NCBI GenBank assembly: GCA_944470555.2
Contig: OX104127.1
Coordinates: 30,147,661 to 30,211,660 of the forward strand
Length of the DNA: 64,000 nucleotides
From: Heterobilharzia americana
Taxonomy: Eukaryota; Platyhelminthes; Trematoda; Strigeidida; Schistosomatidae
Reading direction: 5' to 3'
The notes below the pieces were generated by a model. The model did no database searches and was not told where the DNA came from. It saw nothing but the letters and a program-made list of their open reading frames with translations. A program made the position numbers and the translations under genes. This document shows positions 10,218 to 20,860 of this stretch, piece after piece; the stretch's first letter is position 1, and the number at the start of each line of letters is the position of its first letter.

Positions 10218-10970
10218 ATGAAAGCGAAAGTGAATGTGGGGACATGGAATGTCCGTACGATGTTTGAACCCAGTAAGGCAGCTCAGATCGCAAAGGAGAT
10301 GAGAAGGTATCACATTGAAGTGCTTGAGATTCGCGAAAGCAGATGGAATGGGAGTGGACTCTCCAAACTGTCAACTGGAGAATCAATAATCTACTCAGAT
10401 ATTGTCACCCAGACGACAACCACGAGCACACTGAGTTATGGAGTGGCTATCATGATGTCCTCAAGAGCATCGAAGGCTCTCATGCAGTGGGAACCAATCT
10501 CCTCCAGGATCATGATAGCAAGATTCAACTCAAAAGGAAGGAAGGTCACAATCATACAATGTTATGCACCTACAAATAATGCAGAGCAAGAGAAAAGGGA
10601 AGAATTCTACAGACAACTTCAATCAACACTGGACAAGACGTCAGTTGGCGATATCAAAATTCTAATGGGTGACATGAATGCCAAACTGGGAGCGGACAAC
10701 ACAGGAAGAGAACTAACCATGGGTGGAGAAGCACTCGGTGAGGTGATGAATGAGAATGGAGAATTGTTTGCAGAATTCTGTGCATTCAACGATTTGGTGA
10801 TTGGAAGTATTGTGTTCAAGCACAAGGATATCCACAAAGCGACATAGATTTCACCAGATAGACACACTGAAAATCAGATCGACTTTATCTCAATCTCAAG
10901 AAAATGGAGATGCAGTCTACTTGACACAAGGTCTAGAAGAGGGGCAGATGTAGGTTCAGACCACCTACTG
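10218..10970 (+). pseudogene. RTE AP-like endonuclease domain
   Basis: From ATG 10218 the frame is open for 209 codons and shows the APE-type LINE endonuclease in order: VNVGTWNVRT (catalytic Asn), EIRESRWNG (catalytic Glu), IQCYAPT, LMGDMNAKLGAD (Asp and Asn). A stop at 10845-10847 precedes SPD-TENQIDFIS, and a GSDHLL motif with the catalytic His near 10960. The domain nicks target DNA to prime reverse transcription. Motifs are intact but the stop separates the last third, and a frameshift follows. Confidence 0.85.
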
Positions 10971-11499
10971 TCTAGTGCAAGGAACCTACCTTCAAAATCA
11001 AGTTAAAAGCCTTCAGGGAAGCTGGTGATAGACCACAGTTCAAGTACAACACTCGGAAACTGAAGGATGAAACTACAAAGGAGATCTTCACGGCAGACAT
11101 CAACACAAAATGGGAGATATCGAGGAACATCCCTGAAGAAACCTGTGTGGAAGAATACTGGAAGTCTTTGAAAGCTATGTGGAAAGAAACCTGCACAACA
11201 GTATTAGGAAGGAAGAAGAAAGAATACAGGACAGGGAATGGATCTCGACGGATACATGGCAGCTGATAGAGCAGGGAGAGGAGGATGGTGAAGCGGAAGA
11301 TAAACCAGTGCAAGGATACTCAGCGACAAGGGGAACTGAGCACAATGTATAAAACACTACACTGGACAAAGAAGTGAAGAAGAGTGCACGGAAAGACAGA
11401 AGACACTTCTACGAAACACTGGCAAGTGAAGCAGAACAGACTGGCTGCAGGTAAGAGAGACCTGACAACATTGTATGAAATAACCAGGTTGCTATCTGG

Positions 11500-12607
11500 G
11501 AGGAGATCAACGCAGAGGAAACCAGTAAAAGATGATGAAGGAAATTTGATTACGAGAGAAGAGAAACAAAGGTAACAATGGGCCGACCACTTCAAGAAGC
11601 TGTTGACTCGACCACCACCACCTGCACTTCGTCCAGAAATACCACCTACAGCCCAGCCGCGGAACTACAAGTGAACATAAATCCTCCAACAAAAGTGAAA
11701 ATCCTGAACGCTACAAAGCTACTGAAATGCGGGAAAGCAGCAGGACCAGATGGAATACCGCCAGAAGCACTGAGAACAGATGCAGAGACAACAGCGGACA
11801 TGCTCACACCACTATTGCAGAAGGTGTGGAAGGAAGAGAAGGTACCTGGTGATCGGAAGAAGGGTTACTTTGTCAAACTGCCGAAGAAGGGAGACCTCAG
11901 TGCTTGCGAAAACTTGTGCGGATTCACGCTCCTGTCCACCCGATCCAAGCAAAATATTAAGCCGCATCATCCTGGAGAGGCGAGAGGATAGGCTGGATCC
12001 AAAACTACAACGAGAAAACAGGCAGGCTTCAGGAAGTATAGATCATGTGCCGACCGAATTGCAGCGCTTCGCATCATCATAGAACATAGCATAGAATGGC
12101 AGTCAACTCTCTGCCTCAACTCTATCGACTCTGAGAAGGCCTTTGACAGCGTCGACAGAGAAGTAATTTGGAAACTGCTTCAATACTACGGAATACCGCA
12201 AACATTTATCCGCCTCTTTCAACAACTATATGAAGATGCCACATGCCAGCCAAGTAATTCACAATGGGAAGCTCAGTGGTGCTTTTTGAGTGGAGTGAAG
12301 ACAGGAGTGAAACAAGGTTGCCTACTATCCCCTATGATGTTCCTGATTGTGGTGGACTGGATCATGCAGCAGACAACAGTGGGGAGCTGTGAGAAGAGGG
12401 GGATACGCCGGCTGGACTGCGGAAAAGAACCTAGAAGACTTGGATTTCGCCGATGACTTGTGCCTGATGTCACACAAACGTGAAGATCTACAGGCGAAAA
12501 CTAAGAAGTTGAAAGAAGTGGAAACGAAGACGGGACCTCAAATGAATATAGAGAAGTGTGCAGTAAATTTACAAGTTGGACAAGTGAAAGTATTGTCTTC
12601 GCATTAA
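11500..12607 (+). pseudogene. RTE reverse transcriptase domain, frameshifted
   Basis: Reverse transcriptase blocks are spread over three frames: GKAAGPDGIPPEALR (11578-11991), then SEKAFDSVDREVIWKLLQ, SGVKTGVKQGCLLSPMMF around 12290-12340, and LEDLDFADDLCLMSH (12347-12607), with the catalytic FADD at 12446-12457. The linker before it (11000-11500) is also recognisable but broken. At least three frameshifts exist. After NIEKCAVNLQVGQ the RTE sequence stops, because foreign DNA enters at about 12.6 kb. Confidence 0.85.
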
Positions 12608-12609
12608 CA

Positions 12610-13490
12610 AATAAGACCAGGTTTGTATCTAGACACTACAGGTGTTACCTGGAGAAAAATAAAGCTTGAAGCCAATGCTTCCATTGTAACAGCTTGTACC
12701 TCTCGCTTGAGATAATGACGAAAAGTTTATGAATTGTTTACATATTGTACTTCACTGACGATTCCAGGACTGTATAACTCATCCATGTCAACACCATTCC
12801 ACAACGAAGATTCATAATCTTGATGAATATTACGACTAGAAGCCAAATGTCTTCACTTTTCCAACTCCAGCATCCAGAGGCAACAGACTTGTTTGAATGC
12901 CCCAAATGGGCTTCCAGAACATCTTATCCACCGTTTTCATGGGTCGTGATAGCCTTGCAGTTGGTAAGTGTTGGACTTTGCTGGTCACTTTTATAATGAG
13001 TTAATCCTAGATTTTGACGATTATGAAGTTGTAGTCCAGTGAACATTTTTTATTTCTGCTTGTTGTAGTTAGGTATTCTGAACGTGGTGTAACTGGTAAC
13101 CCCCCATGAAGGGTAGTTTCAGTCATGGTCTGTTCCTTAAGTAATTAATTCTCGATGGCAGCAAGGTCGACGTTTAGAACTGAATTATTTTTTTACAACG
13201 AAAAAAAAACAGACAAAGCAGTAGGCGAAGAAAGCCAGAATTTCAACAAGGAAAGTGTTTTCTATGTTCATGTTTCTCTCAACTTAACTTCCCTGCTATG
13301 GCCTTCATTGTACATCCTTATTCTATAGAGTATCTAAAAATATAAATTTCATGCCGACATGCAGTGTAGGATTTCTGTTTTTGATTACTGTATTGGGTGG
13401 GGCAGAATGTGCTGTCAGTTTGAGGTGGTAACTTGTGGAAGTCTCCTCAACGCTTCGTATGAAAGGTCAGTGTAGGTGTGGTGGCTGTCT
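12610..13490. other. Foreign DNA inside the RTE, origin partly unknown
   Basis: This stretch is not RTE. Its right part probably is the 3' untranslated region of the minus-strand CR1-G. A T7/A9 tract (13188-13210) may mark an end. Near 12855-12960 a short plus frame reads FQLQHPEATDLFECPKWAS and ends at a GTAAGTG donor-like site. I do not recognise it. Confidence 0.4.
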
Positions 13491-13492
13491 CA

Positions 13493-14122
13493 TTATACAT
13501 TAAGAGAGCCGAGTATACGAAGTGTCTTGAAGGAGACCGTTGGTGTATTCAGTAAGCCGAAAAAGTCACCAGATGATAAGAAGTCAGCCAGTAACCGACT
13601 GAATTCGGAGGTTGATTTGAAGGCCTTCACTTTAGCAGGAAGTCCGTTCCACAACTGATAAAATTTGATGGCAAAGAAGTTTGCATGCAAGCAGGACTTG
13701 AACGGCTTCATTTTGACGCTTTGGGCGTGCTTGCGCAGGTCATAACAACTGCTGTGTTTGAACTGAAACTCACCACTGGCAGTAAACGTGTGTTTATGTA
13801 ACACATTGAAGAAGAGTGTCGGGTTGGTTTCAAGTCGTCTCATCCAAAGTGGTTCTAGACTTGGTGTTCTGCATCTGGAGCTGTAGTCCTGTTTGCAATC
13901 GTGTCCTAACAATCCAGCTATGAAATACCTTTGGACACCCCCTATTTTATGTTTGTCTATTATACGGATACCACTCAGTATAAACGGACAGTATTCTAAC
14001 AGTGGACGTACGCAAGTTTTGTAGAGGAGCAACTTGACTTCTTTGAAGTGGACGTTATGAACTATGCAACCCATCAGGATCCTAGATTTGCGAGTCTGTG
14101 ATGCTAGCCGTTCAGAAAATGT
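13493..14122 (-). pseudogene. CR1-G: C-terminal fragment of a CR1-type pol inside the RTE
   Basis: An open minus-strand frame of about 207 codons begins FSERLASQTRKSRILMGCIV and continues with LLLYKTCVRPLLEYCPFIL, GGVQRYFIAGLLGHD, LEPLWMRRLETNP and FFAIKFYQLWNGLPAKV, the hallmark region after the reverse transcriptase. The 5' end is cut exactly where RTE sequence resumes (14118-14124), as expected for a 5'-truncated LINE insertion. It ends with TAA before 13493. It is long and stop-free, hence among the younger pieces here. Confidence 0.8.
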
Positions 14123-14417
14123 CTAAACTACAGACATTCATCAACATCTGCCTACGCTCGCTACTGAAGATCAGATGGCCAGAAAGAATAAGCAACAAGG
14201 AACTCTGAGAACGAACCAACGAAGAAGAACCCATTATCCAACAAATATGCACTGGAAGGAAGTGGAGATGGATTGGGCATACGCTGAGAAGGCCGACTGC
14301 GGACATCACGCGTCAGGCCCTCGATGGGAAGCGACGAGTTGGGCGTCTGAGGCGGGGGTGATATGGAGGAGACGTGCTACTGAAGCCCTATGTTCCATTA
14401 GGAACCCAAGGGACTAA
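14118..14417 (+). pseudogene. RTE C-terminal region
   Basis: The sequence resumes with LQTFINICLRSLLKIRWPER followed by ISNKELWERTNQ and MHWKEVEMDWAY, the conserved post-RT segment of RTE elements that ends in a DNA-binding-like stretch rich in Trp and Arg. The ORF ends at 14417 just before TAA repeats. Small frame changes are present. Confidence 0.8.
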
Positions 14418-14430
14418 TAATAATAATAAT

Positions 14431-14441
14431 ATCGTGTTTCA
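14431..14441. repeat. Target-site duplication of the RTE element, right copy
   Basis: ATCGTGTTTCA, paired with 9961-9971 (one mismatch). Gypsy-1 leader sequence resumes after it and gag starts 40 bp on. Confidence 0.7.
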
Positions 14442-14480
14442 TTTCGATAACATTTATGAATCCATTTACTTCACTTTCTC

Positions 14481-15074
14481 ATGTCCGACCACACTCCCAA
14501 GCTTATTCGTATTAGGCCGACCACGAACACGATCCAACTCATGCCATATTGGCCAGATAATGCAGAAACATGGTTTCTGTATGCTGAGGCCGATTTTCGA
14601 GAATGGGGCGTCTCAGATCCTCATTCTCGATTTCTTGCCGTCATACGTTCACCATTTCGGGAATTAAACAGGTATGTTACAGAACACAGGTTTAGTCCCG
14701 AAGTGAGTGACCCTTATACACTTCTCAAGGCCGCACTCTTGAAGAAAAGCGATCCCACTGGTCGCCAGCGCCTAGACGAATTACCTCGTAACCCTGAGCT
14801 AGGCTGCCACTCAGCTACTGAAGGCTTCGCACGCATGCGAGAAGTAATCGGTGCACGAACATTCGACGATGGCCTTTTCCGAGAACTATTTGTCTCAAAA
14901 CTACCACAACCGGTGCAAGCCGTGCTAGTGACACTGCAGTCAGTCCCACTCGATGACCTGGGAGCCTCGGCAGGTGAAGTACTGGAGATCTCTAGCAGAT
15001 CCGTCTCCAACGTATATTCTGTCTGCGACAAACCAGAGAGCCAGGATTCAGAGGTGACCAAGCTGTGCAGCTAG
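14481..15074 (+). CDS. Gypsy-1 Gag, N-terminal and central part
   Basis: ATG at 14481 starts a 197-codon frame. MPYWPDNAETWFLYAEADF matches the opening of CsRn1-clade Gag, followed by YTLLKAALLKKSDPTGRQRL, MREVIGARTFDDGLFRELF and VSKLPQPVQAVLVTL. Gag packages element RNA into particles. The frame stops before the nucleocapsid motif. In 15075-15350 remnants of that region occur in changing frames (for example GNGHAGTCSRQP then a stop), so full-length Gag cannot be made. Confidence 0.8.
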   Translation: MSDHTPKLIRIRPTTNTIQLMPYWPDNAETWFLYAEADFREWGVSDPHSRFLAVIRSPFRELNRYVTEHRFSPEVSDPYTLLKAALLKKSDPTGRQRLDELPRNPELGCHSATEGFARMREVIGARTFDDGLFRELFVSKLPQPVQAVLVTLQSVPLDDLGASAGEVLEISSRSVSNVYSVCDKPESQDSEVTKLCS

Positions 15075-15351
15075 GTTAAAAGGTTGCCACGATCTCGAAG
15101 CCCTCGGTTACCTGGCGCTTCACAAGAACGTATCTCGGCCCATCGTAGTAACTCTCATGGTTGCCCCAAAACTAGACCTAACATGGTGGAAACCCTAAAT
15201 GGTGCTGGTTTCATAATACTTACGGAGACGAAGCCAGAAAGTGCCGAAAGCCATGCAGTTTTAACAAGGATGCAAACTCGGGAAACGGCCACGCCGGCAC
15301 GTGTTCACGGCAACCGTAGCCGGCTGAAACAGCCGTTAGCTCTACGTCACG

Positions 15352-17166
15352 GATATTATAACGAAAGTTCGCTACCTCGTCGACACCGGCGCAGAAGTTA
15401 ACGTTCTTCCCGCACCGACAAAGGAGCGTCATCACGACCCATCCTTCAATCTTAAAGCAGCCAACGGCAAGGCAATAGCGACATTCGGGAGACGGTGTGC
15501 CTACCCTAGCTTAGGTTTGCGTAAACCTATCCACTGGATTTTCCTCCTTGTTGACGTCTCTATGCCCACCATTGGCATAGATTTGCTATTCCCTTACAAT
15601 TTGCTCGTAGGTGCTCACCGTCAACGTCTGAGTGATAACAACACAAAGTTACCTACTGGCGGCACCACCTATGTAGGTCGGAGTTTAGCCATCGTTAGAA
15701 CCAAACAATCAGGCGACGTGTCCTACCAGGCAGTTTTGGAGAAATATTCAGAGTTGCAACAACCAAAGCATACTCTTCCGTGCATAACCAGCAATGTTAT
15801 GCATCAAGTCACAACCATAGGTCCACCTGTGGCATCCAAAGCGCGCCGTCTAGCCCTCGATAAGCTCAAGATGGCGAAGAGCGAATTCGACCACATGCTT
15901 GAACTGGGCATTATCAAACCGTCAAACAGTCCTCAGGCATCACCACTACACATGTTTCCCAAAAAGGATAGCAACGATTGGCGTCCAACCGGTAATTACC
16001 GAAGGCTTAAAGCCAAAACAACACCAAACCGCTACCCGATACCTCGTGCTTACGACTTGACTGCAACGTTATGCGGAATGAACATTTCTTCCAAGATCAG
16101 TCTAGTCAATGAGTACAGTCGGATACCTATGGCAGCAGAAAGTATCGCGAAAACAGCCATTATTACTCCTTTTGGCCTGTTTGAATTCCTGCGCATGCCA
16201 TTTGGCCTTCGGAATGCGGCACAAACATTTCAACGCTTTATGCATGACGTCTTTCGTGGTTTACACTTTGTCCGCGTCTATATCGATGGCTGTCTCATTG
16301 TAAGTCCAGATAAGGAAACTCACCCTAAACATCTGGACTTCGTATTCAGTAGACTGAAACGACATGGCATCAGAGACAGCTTGCAGAAGCGTGAAATAGG
16401 AGTTGAATCACTCAGCTTCCATGGGTATACCATTGACAACAAAGACATAAGCCCTTCAAGCGATAAAGTGGCGGCCCCCACGAACTATCTAGAGCCGAGC
16501 ACTAAGAACCAGCTCCGCACTTTCAATGGCCTGGTAAGTTATTACCGGAGGTTTATTCCCAACTGTGCCTCTGTCATGAGGCCATTCACAGATCTGCTTC
16601 GAGGGACTAAGAAGTTCTTGATGCTGGACAACGTGGCTAGGCTTGCTTTCTCTGAGGTCAAGGAAGCCATTTCGAACTTAACCACGCTCATGCATCACGA
16701 CCCCAATGCTCCTTTGAGCATTGCTGTTGATGCATCTGATTCAGCAGTTGGAGCAGTTTCGCAACAATTGACTGACAACCAGTGGCAACCGTTAGCCTTT
16801 TTCTCAAGGCGGCTGCAAGACGTGGAAACAAGATACAGTACATTTGATAGGGAACTCCTAGCTATGTACCATTCTGTACGCCAATTTCGACATTCTGTGG
16901 AAGGTCATGATTTCATTATTTTCACAGGCCACAAACCGTTAACGTTTTCCCTCAGCTCGGCGTCTGACAAATACTGCCCGCATGAGTCGCGACAGCTGGA
17001 TTACATTTCCCAGTTCACGTCAGACATCCGCCACATTTCTGGAGCAAATAACTCCGTAGCCGACGCACTATCACGAATAGCTTCGATAAACGATATCGAG
17101 GGCGTTGATCTCGACGAAAAACAAGCTCTGTGTCAAAAGGTAGACCTTGAGCCGCATCATGAGTAG
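15352..17166 (+). pseudogene. Gypsy-1 Pol: protease, reverse transcriptase, RNase H (active sites lost)
   Basis: One long open frame carries protease ([14 protein letters not shown] near 15370), reverse transcriptase (about 15880-16450) and RNase H (about 16720-17070). The reverse transcriptase has key changes. The first catalytic Asp in the usual KIDL is Ser (KISL, codon 16099-16101), and the YIDD box is YIDG (16279-16290). In RNase H the usual TDHKPL is TGHKPL (near 16927), though VDASDSAVGAV and RELLAMY persist. Length and domain order are normal. The frame is uninterrupted for about 600 codons, so a protein could be made, but it should not polymerise DNA. Confidence 0.85.
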
Positions 17167-18295
17167 TCGTCCACAACTCTCAAGCTACGACTGTGTCCAG
17201 TGGGATCAGGCAGAGAAACAACTTTGTGCTGTCTCCGCTAGTCTACCACGCCCAATAGTTCCGAGGAGATGTCGACGCAACGTCTTCAATACGTTGCACA
17301 AACTGTCCCATCCAGGTGTACAAGCCACCATTAGGCTTATTGCACAACGTTTCTGCTGGCCTGGGATGAACAAAGACGTTGAAGTGTGGGCTCAGTCATG
17401 CTTAGCTTGTCACAAGTACAAAGCTACTAGGCACATTAAAGGCCCTTTATGTTCTTTTCTAGCCCTAGACACGCGTTTCGACCGCGTCCATATAGATATT
17501 ATGAGACCCCTACCAGAACTTAGTGCATGTCCTTATCTTTTCACTTGTGTTGATCGTTTCACATGATGGCCGGAAACAGTACCTATTAAGGATACTGCTG
17601 CTGAAACAGTAGCTCGTGTTTTCGTCGAAAGATGGGTCTCGAACCTCAGATTCCCATCTTACATTGCGACCGACTGTGGGCACCAATTCGAGTGTAGATT
17701 GCTTAGCGCTCTACCTACACTTTTGGGTTGCACTCGGCTCCGGACGATAGCCTATCATTCACAAGCAAGTGGCATGGTAGAACGTTTCCATCTACAGCTG
17801 AAAGCTTCCTTTTCAGCCGCAAATATACCTCAGCGGGCCGAGGCTCTGCATCTAGTCCTTCTAGGTATTCTTAACGCCTTGAAAGTCGGTACCGGATGCA
17901 TCTCTGCAGAACTCACCTATGTGAACACTCTCCCCCTACCAGGTGAATTTGTCTCCCCCTCAACCTTCAAACGTGTTCCCGACAGGGCATCGTATGTGAC
18001 TAGGCTTGCAAACGCAGTGCGTTCAGTTAGGCCTTCTCCGGTTAGACCTCAAATGACTGATGTCTTCGTTCACCCTAGTTCACAAGAGACATCACACGTG
18101 TTTATTCGCCACGACGCTGTTCGTCGACCACTTGAACCACCTTACGATGGACCATTCACAGTGATCAAGCGACATGATAAGCTCCACAAAATTGGGGGAA
18201 ACGGACATGAAGATGCTGTTGGTATCGACCGTTTGGGACCAGCTTATTTCGAAGGCAACCCCATAATAGGTGACGTCTCGGCCCCCCACAGCTGA
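17147..18295 (+). pseudogene. Gypsy-1 integrase with one internal stop
   Basis: The HHCC zinc-binding domain is complete (HKLSHPG, then SCLACHKYK). The catalytic residues are present: VHIDIMRPLP (first Asp), IATDCGHQF (second Asp) and SGMVERFHLQLK (Glu). TGA at 17564-17566 breaks the frame between RFT and WPE, where the family has Arg (CGA to TGA). The frame changes relative to the upstream pol near 17150. The C-terminal part (RRPLEPPYDGPFTVIKR) is intact and ends at 18293. The sister copy at 37.9-39.1 kb has the same stop. Confidence 0.85.
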
Positions 18296-18939
18296 CCGAC
18301 GGATAGCTCAACTATCGAAACTCTTGACGATGTGCCCGGTAACGCAGTTACAACAACCATCGGTGTGACAAAAAACACGATCAGGAAGAACCGTTAGGTT
18401 CCCGGAGTATTTGAAGTCGTATTCAACTTAGTGGTGTGAAATAAGATGTGCCAACCATTTTTTCGATTCAATATTTTTCTGGGGCACTATTTTTCTTATT
18501 TACCGGCGATGAGAAGCTCCTCGTACATTTTCCCTTTATATGATCAGCTTTTTATTACCATGTAATGAAAACGTTTTTAAAAATTGGTGAAAATAAGCGT
18601 AATTTTTATTTTGGATATATTTACGCAAAAATAATTCCGATTTTTACGAAATATTTTCGTGGTTGTAAAGACTTTTATTCATACCTCAGGTGCAACGAGC
18701 ACTGGACGGAACGTCAAAAGGAGCTGAGGACCATGATCGACGTACAGCTCGATTTATTATATTTTATTCTTCAACTGCCACGACACCCAAGAATAAGTTC
18801 GGACAACCAGGGGCCATTTCACGCAGTGAGCCCACCGGAAGAGCCTCACCAGCGGAGGAACCACTGGGTTCTTACTTCCGGCTGGTATCGTCGTAGGGTC
18901 ATCACGAACCCACCAGGGGGAAGTGATCTGTAACGTTAC
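18296..18939 (+). other. Gypsy-1 3' untranslated region with a 486-bp indel
   Basis: Compared with the sister copy on the minus strand, bases about 18408-18893 are extra here: flanking words CCGTTAGGTTCCCGGAG and TAGGGTCATCACGAACC are adjacent in the other copy (37800-37850). The extra block is AT-rich in its left half and contains no gene. A purine run (CAGGGGGAAGTG, about 18914) precedes the LTR and may be the polypurine tract. Whether the block is an insertion here or a deletion there is undecided. Confidence 0.7.
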
Positions 18940-19257
18940 ACACTCCCCCAAAATCAGTTGCCTAGGGTTCGACCAGACTCAATATTGATGCTGACCTTGA
19001 TAGCTTACCTGGACTCGTTAAGCTGGAGGCACCCGGTCAGGCATCCTCGCCATTTGGCACGCTGTCGTGTCACGTTGCACTGCTCGTACTCGACTCTCTA
19101 GCCAGTTAGTTGGAGGGCGTCGGTATCTTGGTACAACCACCCAAATACACTATTCCATCCGACTGCGCTATCGTGTTCTTCCTTGGTCTCGTATTCGTGG
19201 GTATATAACAAGATCAAATAATAGGTGATTGGATTTTTGTCTGTCAGGTTCGCACCA
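18940..19257 (+). repeat. Gypsy-1 3' LTR
   Basis: 318 bp. It differs from the 5' LTR at about 6 positions, all within the first 65 bp, and reads the same as the LTR of the minus-strand copy at 37468-37785. Just upstream, TGTAACGTTACA (18929-18940) is a perfect 12-nt palindrome at the LTR border. Confidence 0.85.
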
Positions 19258-19261
19258 TGAC

Positions 19262-20590
19262 ATATCCTAAATCTCTGTTGGCTGTGAGGCGACAGTGAGC
19301 TGGTGCTCCCAGTGTTTCATTTAGTGTGACTCCCACCTCTTGTTCCGTGTTGCTGAAAGATATTCATTCCACTCCGAGAGTAAGAACTGGAACTGTCTTT
19401 ATGTTTGTCAATTGTCATAATTCGACACTTCTTCTAGTTGGGAGGAAGCAGGCTTTCTGTTATCCAATAAGGATTTTTGTGGGGTCCTCCTGGAAGATCG
19501 AAATATCCGTTGGTTCTTGTATTTCCCTCCAAACCTTGGGACCATCGGCATATAATACAGAATGTTAATTAAGGACCCCTGGTAGGTCATTGATAAACGC
19601 AAGAAGCAGCATTGGGCCCAGTATGGAGCCTTAAAGTACACCACTCAGCATCGGAAACCAAGTAGATTGAGAGGAGCCAACTCTAACTGACCGCACTTGG
19701 TGTACAGATAATCTCTAAGCCAGATTGATAATCTTCCTCGTACACTCATGAACTGGAGTTCCTTACAAAGGATATCATGATTTATCCTGTCAAAGGCCTT
19801 AGAAAAGCCAAGTGAACCAATGTGTATGGGCTTTTCTTCTCGACAGAGAGTGTCCAGCTATTCCAAGCTATCAACTAGTTGGCGTTACATGACCTTCCTG
19901 GTAGAAGGCCATGCTGGCAGTCGTTTAGGATTGATTTTTGAGGTAAGCGATCACGAAGTGAGTCATTTATGAATCAACTGAAGAGACTAGGGAAATTGGC
20001 CTGTAGTTGGAGGCAAGTAGTTTGCTTCCACCTCCACAAATGAGGACGACAACCACCCGTTTTCAACCAGAGGGTAACGTAGCTTCCACAAGCCAGCATT
20101 TGAAGAGGTTTGCTAGTGAGGCAAGCAGAACTTCAGCACACCCCCTGAGTGTTCTTGGGTGAATCCCATCGACTCGTGGAGACTCATTCGGGTTCAGTTT
20201 CTTCAATATTTCCATGATTACAGAGGGTTTAAACTCTATATGATTTAGTCCCCCTGTGATACGGGTGTCCGACAGAGGCGGGGTTTAGCCTCCCCAATGG
20301 CAGTTGTTGTGGAACTTATGAGCTAGTAGGTTTGCAACTTCGGAGTCGGAACAGAGAATCTCAGAACTAATGGGGCCCTGTAAACTCAGCGAGCTGTTAC
20401 TCCGCTGTTTCATCAACGAGTGCAACATCCCATGATTCCCCTCCAGGGTTCTACAAAGCTGTATCTGGTGATTTATCCTGTCATTTCTGACCCTTGCTGT
20501 ACATTTGTTAGGGACACCTTTATAATTTAGCCAGCCAAAAGGGCTATTAGTGCGCCTCCATAGATTCCAAACATCGAGTATTGTGCGACC
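19262..20590 (-). pseudogene. CR1-F: linker and reverse transcriptase part (split by Gypsy-1)
   Basis: Read from 20590 downward, the sequence gives the CR1 linker (WNLWRRTNSPFGWLNYKGV, HSLMKQRSNSSLSL) and then reverse transcriptase blocks: MEILKKLNPNES, PRVDGIHPRTLRG, SNYRPISLVSS, SILGPMLLLAFINDLP, and LYADG where YADD is expected. RDLGYV is the last CR1 text before the Gypsy-1 LTR, and the reading resumes at 9548 with HCKAYGILGF. Several stops are present (for example near 20280 and 19960). The Asp-to-Gly change at the catalytic box is one A-to-G step. Confidence 0.85.
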
Positions 20591-20740
20591 TTCCTGCCGT
20601 TTATGGGTGAAAAACGTGAATGAAAATGATTTAATTCATAAACGCTGTTTATATACTGAAAAGCGATATTCCCTTGTTCTTTTCATAACTTCCAGACACT
20701 TTTGGTATTTTAATAGAGTTTAATATCTTGTTTCTATGCC
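20591..20740. other. Short unassigned stretch at the CR1-F 5' edge
   Basis: AT-rich DNA between the truncated 5' edge of CR1-F and a plus-strand CR1 tail. No gene. Confidence 0.4.
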
Positions 20741-20860
20741 ACTAAGGGCTGTTCGAAAGTTGTTATCTAGACTGTAACCAATTTGATGATGTCTTTAAAC
20801 CGGCTTCTCTCATGCTTAGTTCATAAATGAGAAGAAAAATATTTATTTATTAAGCTTCAG
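20741..20860 (+). repeat. CR1-type 3' tail
   Basis: The motif CAATTTGATGATGTC, then AACCGGCTTCTCTCATG, then GAGAAGAAAAATATTTATTT recurs at 29015-29100 (+) and, reversed, at 39112-39190 and 45125-45200. This is the terminal untranslated part of one LINE family, ending in ATTT repeats. Here it stands without its coding region. Confidence 0.65.

Larger units (their letters stand above)
9972..14430 (+). mobile_element. RTE-type LINE nested in the Gypsy-1 leader
   Basis: The element begins with a GC-rich 5' region (CCTAAGCCCGGGGAGAG near 10011) and has an AP-endonuclease (10218-10970), a reverse transcriptase (about 11500-12607) and a C-terminal region (14118-14417). It ends in a TAA repeat (14415-14430), the usual RTE tail. 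An 11-bp target duplication flanks it. About 1.5 kb of foreign DNA (12.6-14.1 kb) interrupts its pol. It has several frameshifts and stops, so it is not autonomous. It must be younger than Gypsy-1. Confidence 0.85.
9549..19257 (+). mobile_element. Gypsy-1: CsRn1-clade Ty3/Gypsy LTR element carrying a nested RTE
   Basis: Two 318-bp LTRs (9549-9866 and 18940-19257) flank a leader, gag, protease, reverse transcriptase, RNase H and integrase in Ty3/Gypsy order. The leader is split by an RTE LINE (9972-14430). Without it the element is about 5.2 kb, a usual size for the clade. The insertion is flanked by TGAC and lies inside CR1-F. The LTRs differ at about 6 of 318 positions by my reading, all in the first 65 bp. 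Several frame breaks, one integrase stop and lost catalytic residues mean it cannot move by itself. A truncated sister copy lies at 37468-39100 on the other strand. Confidence 0.9.
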
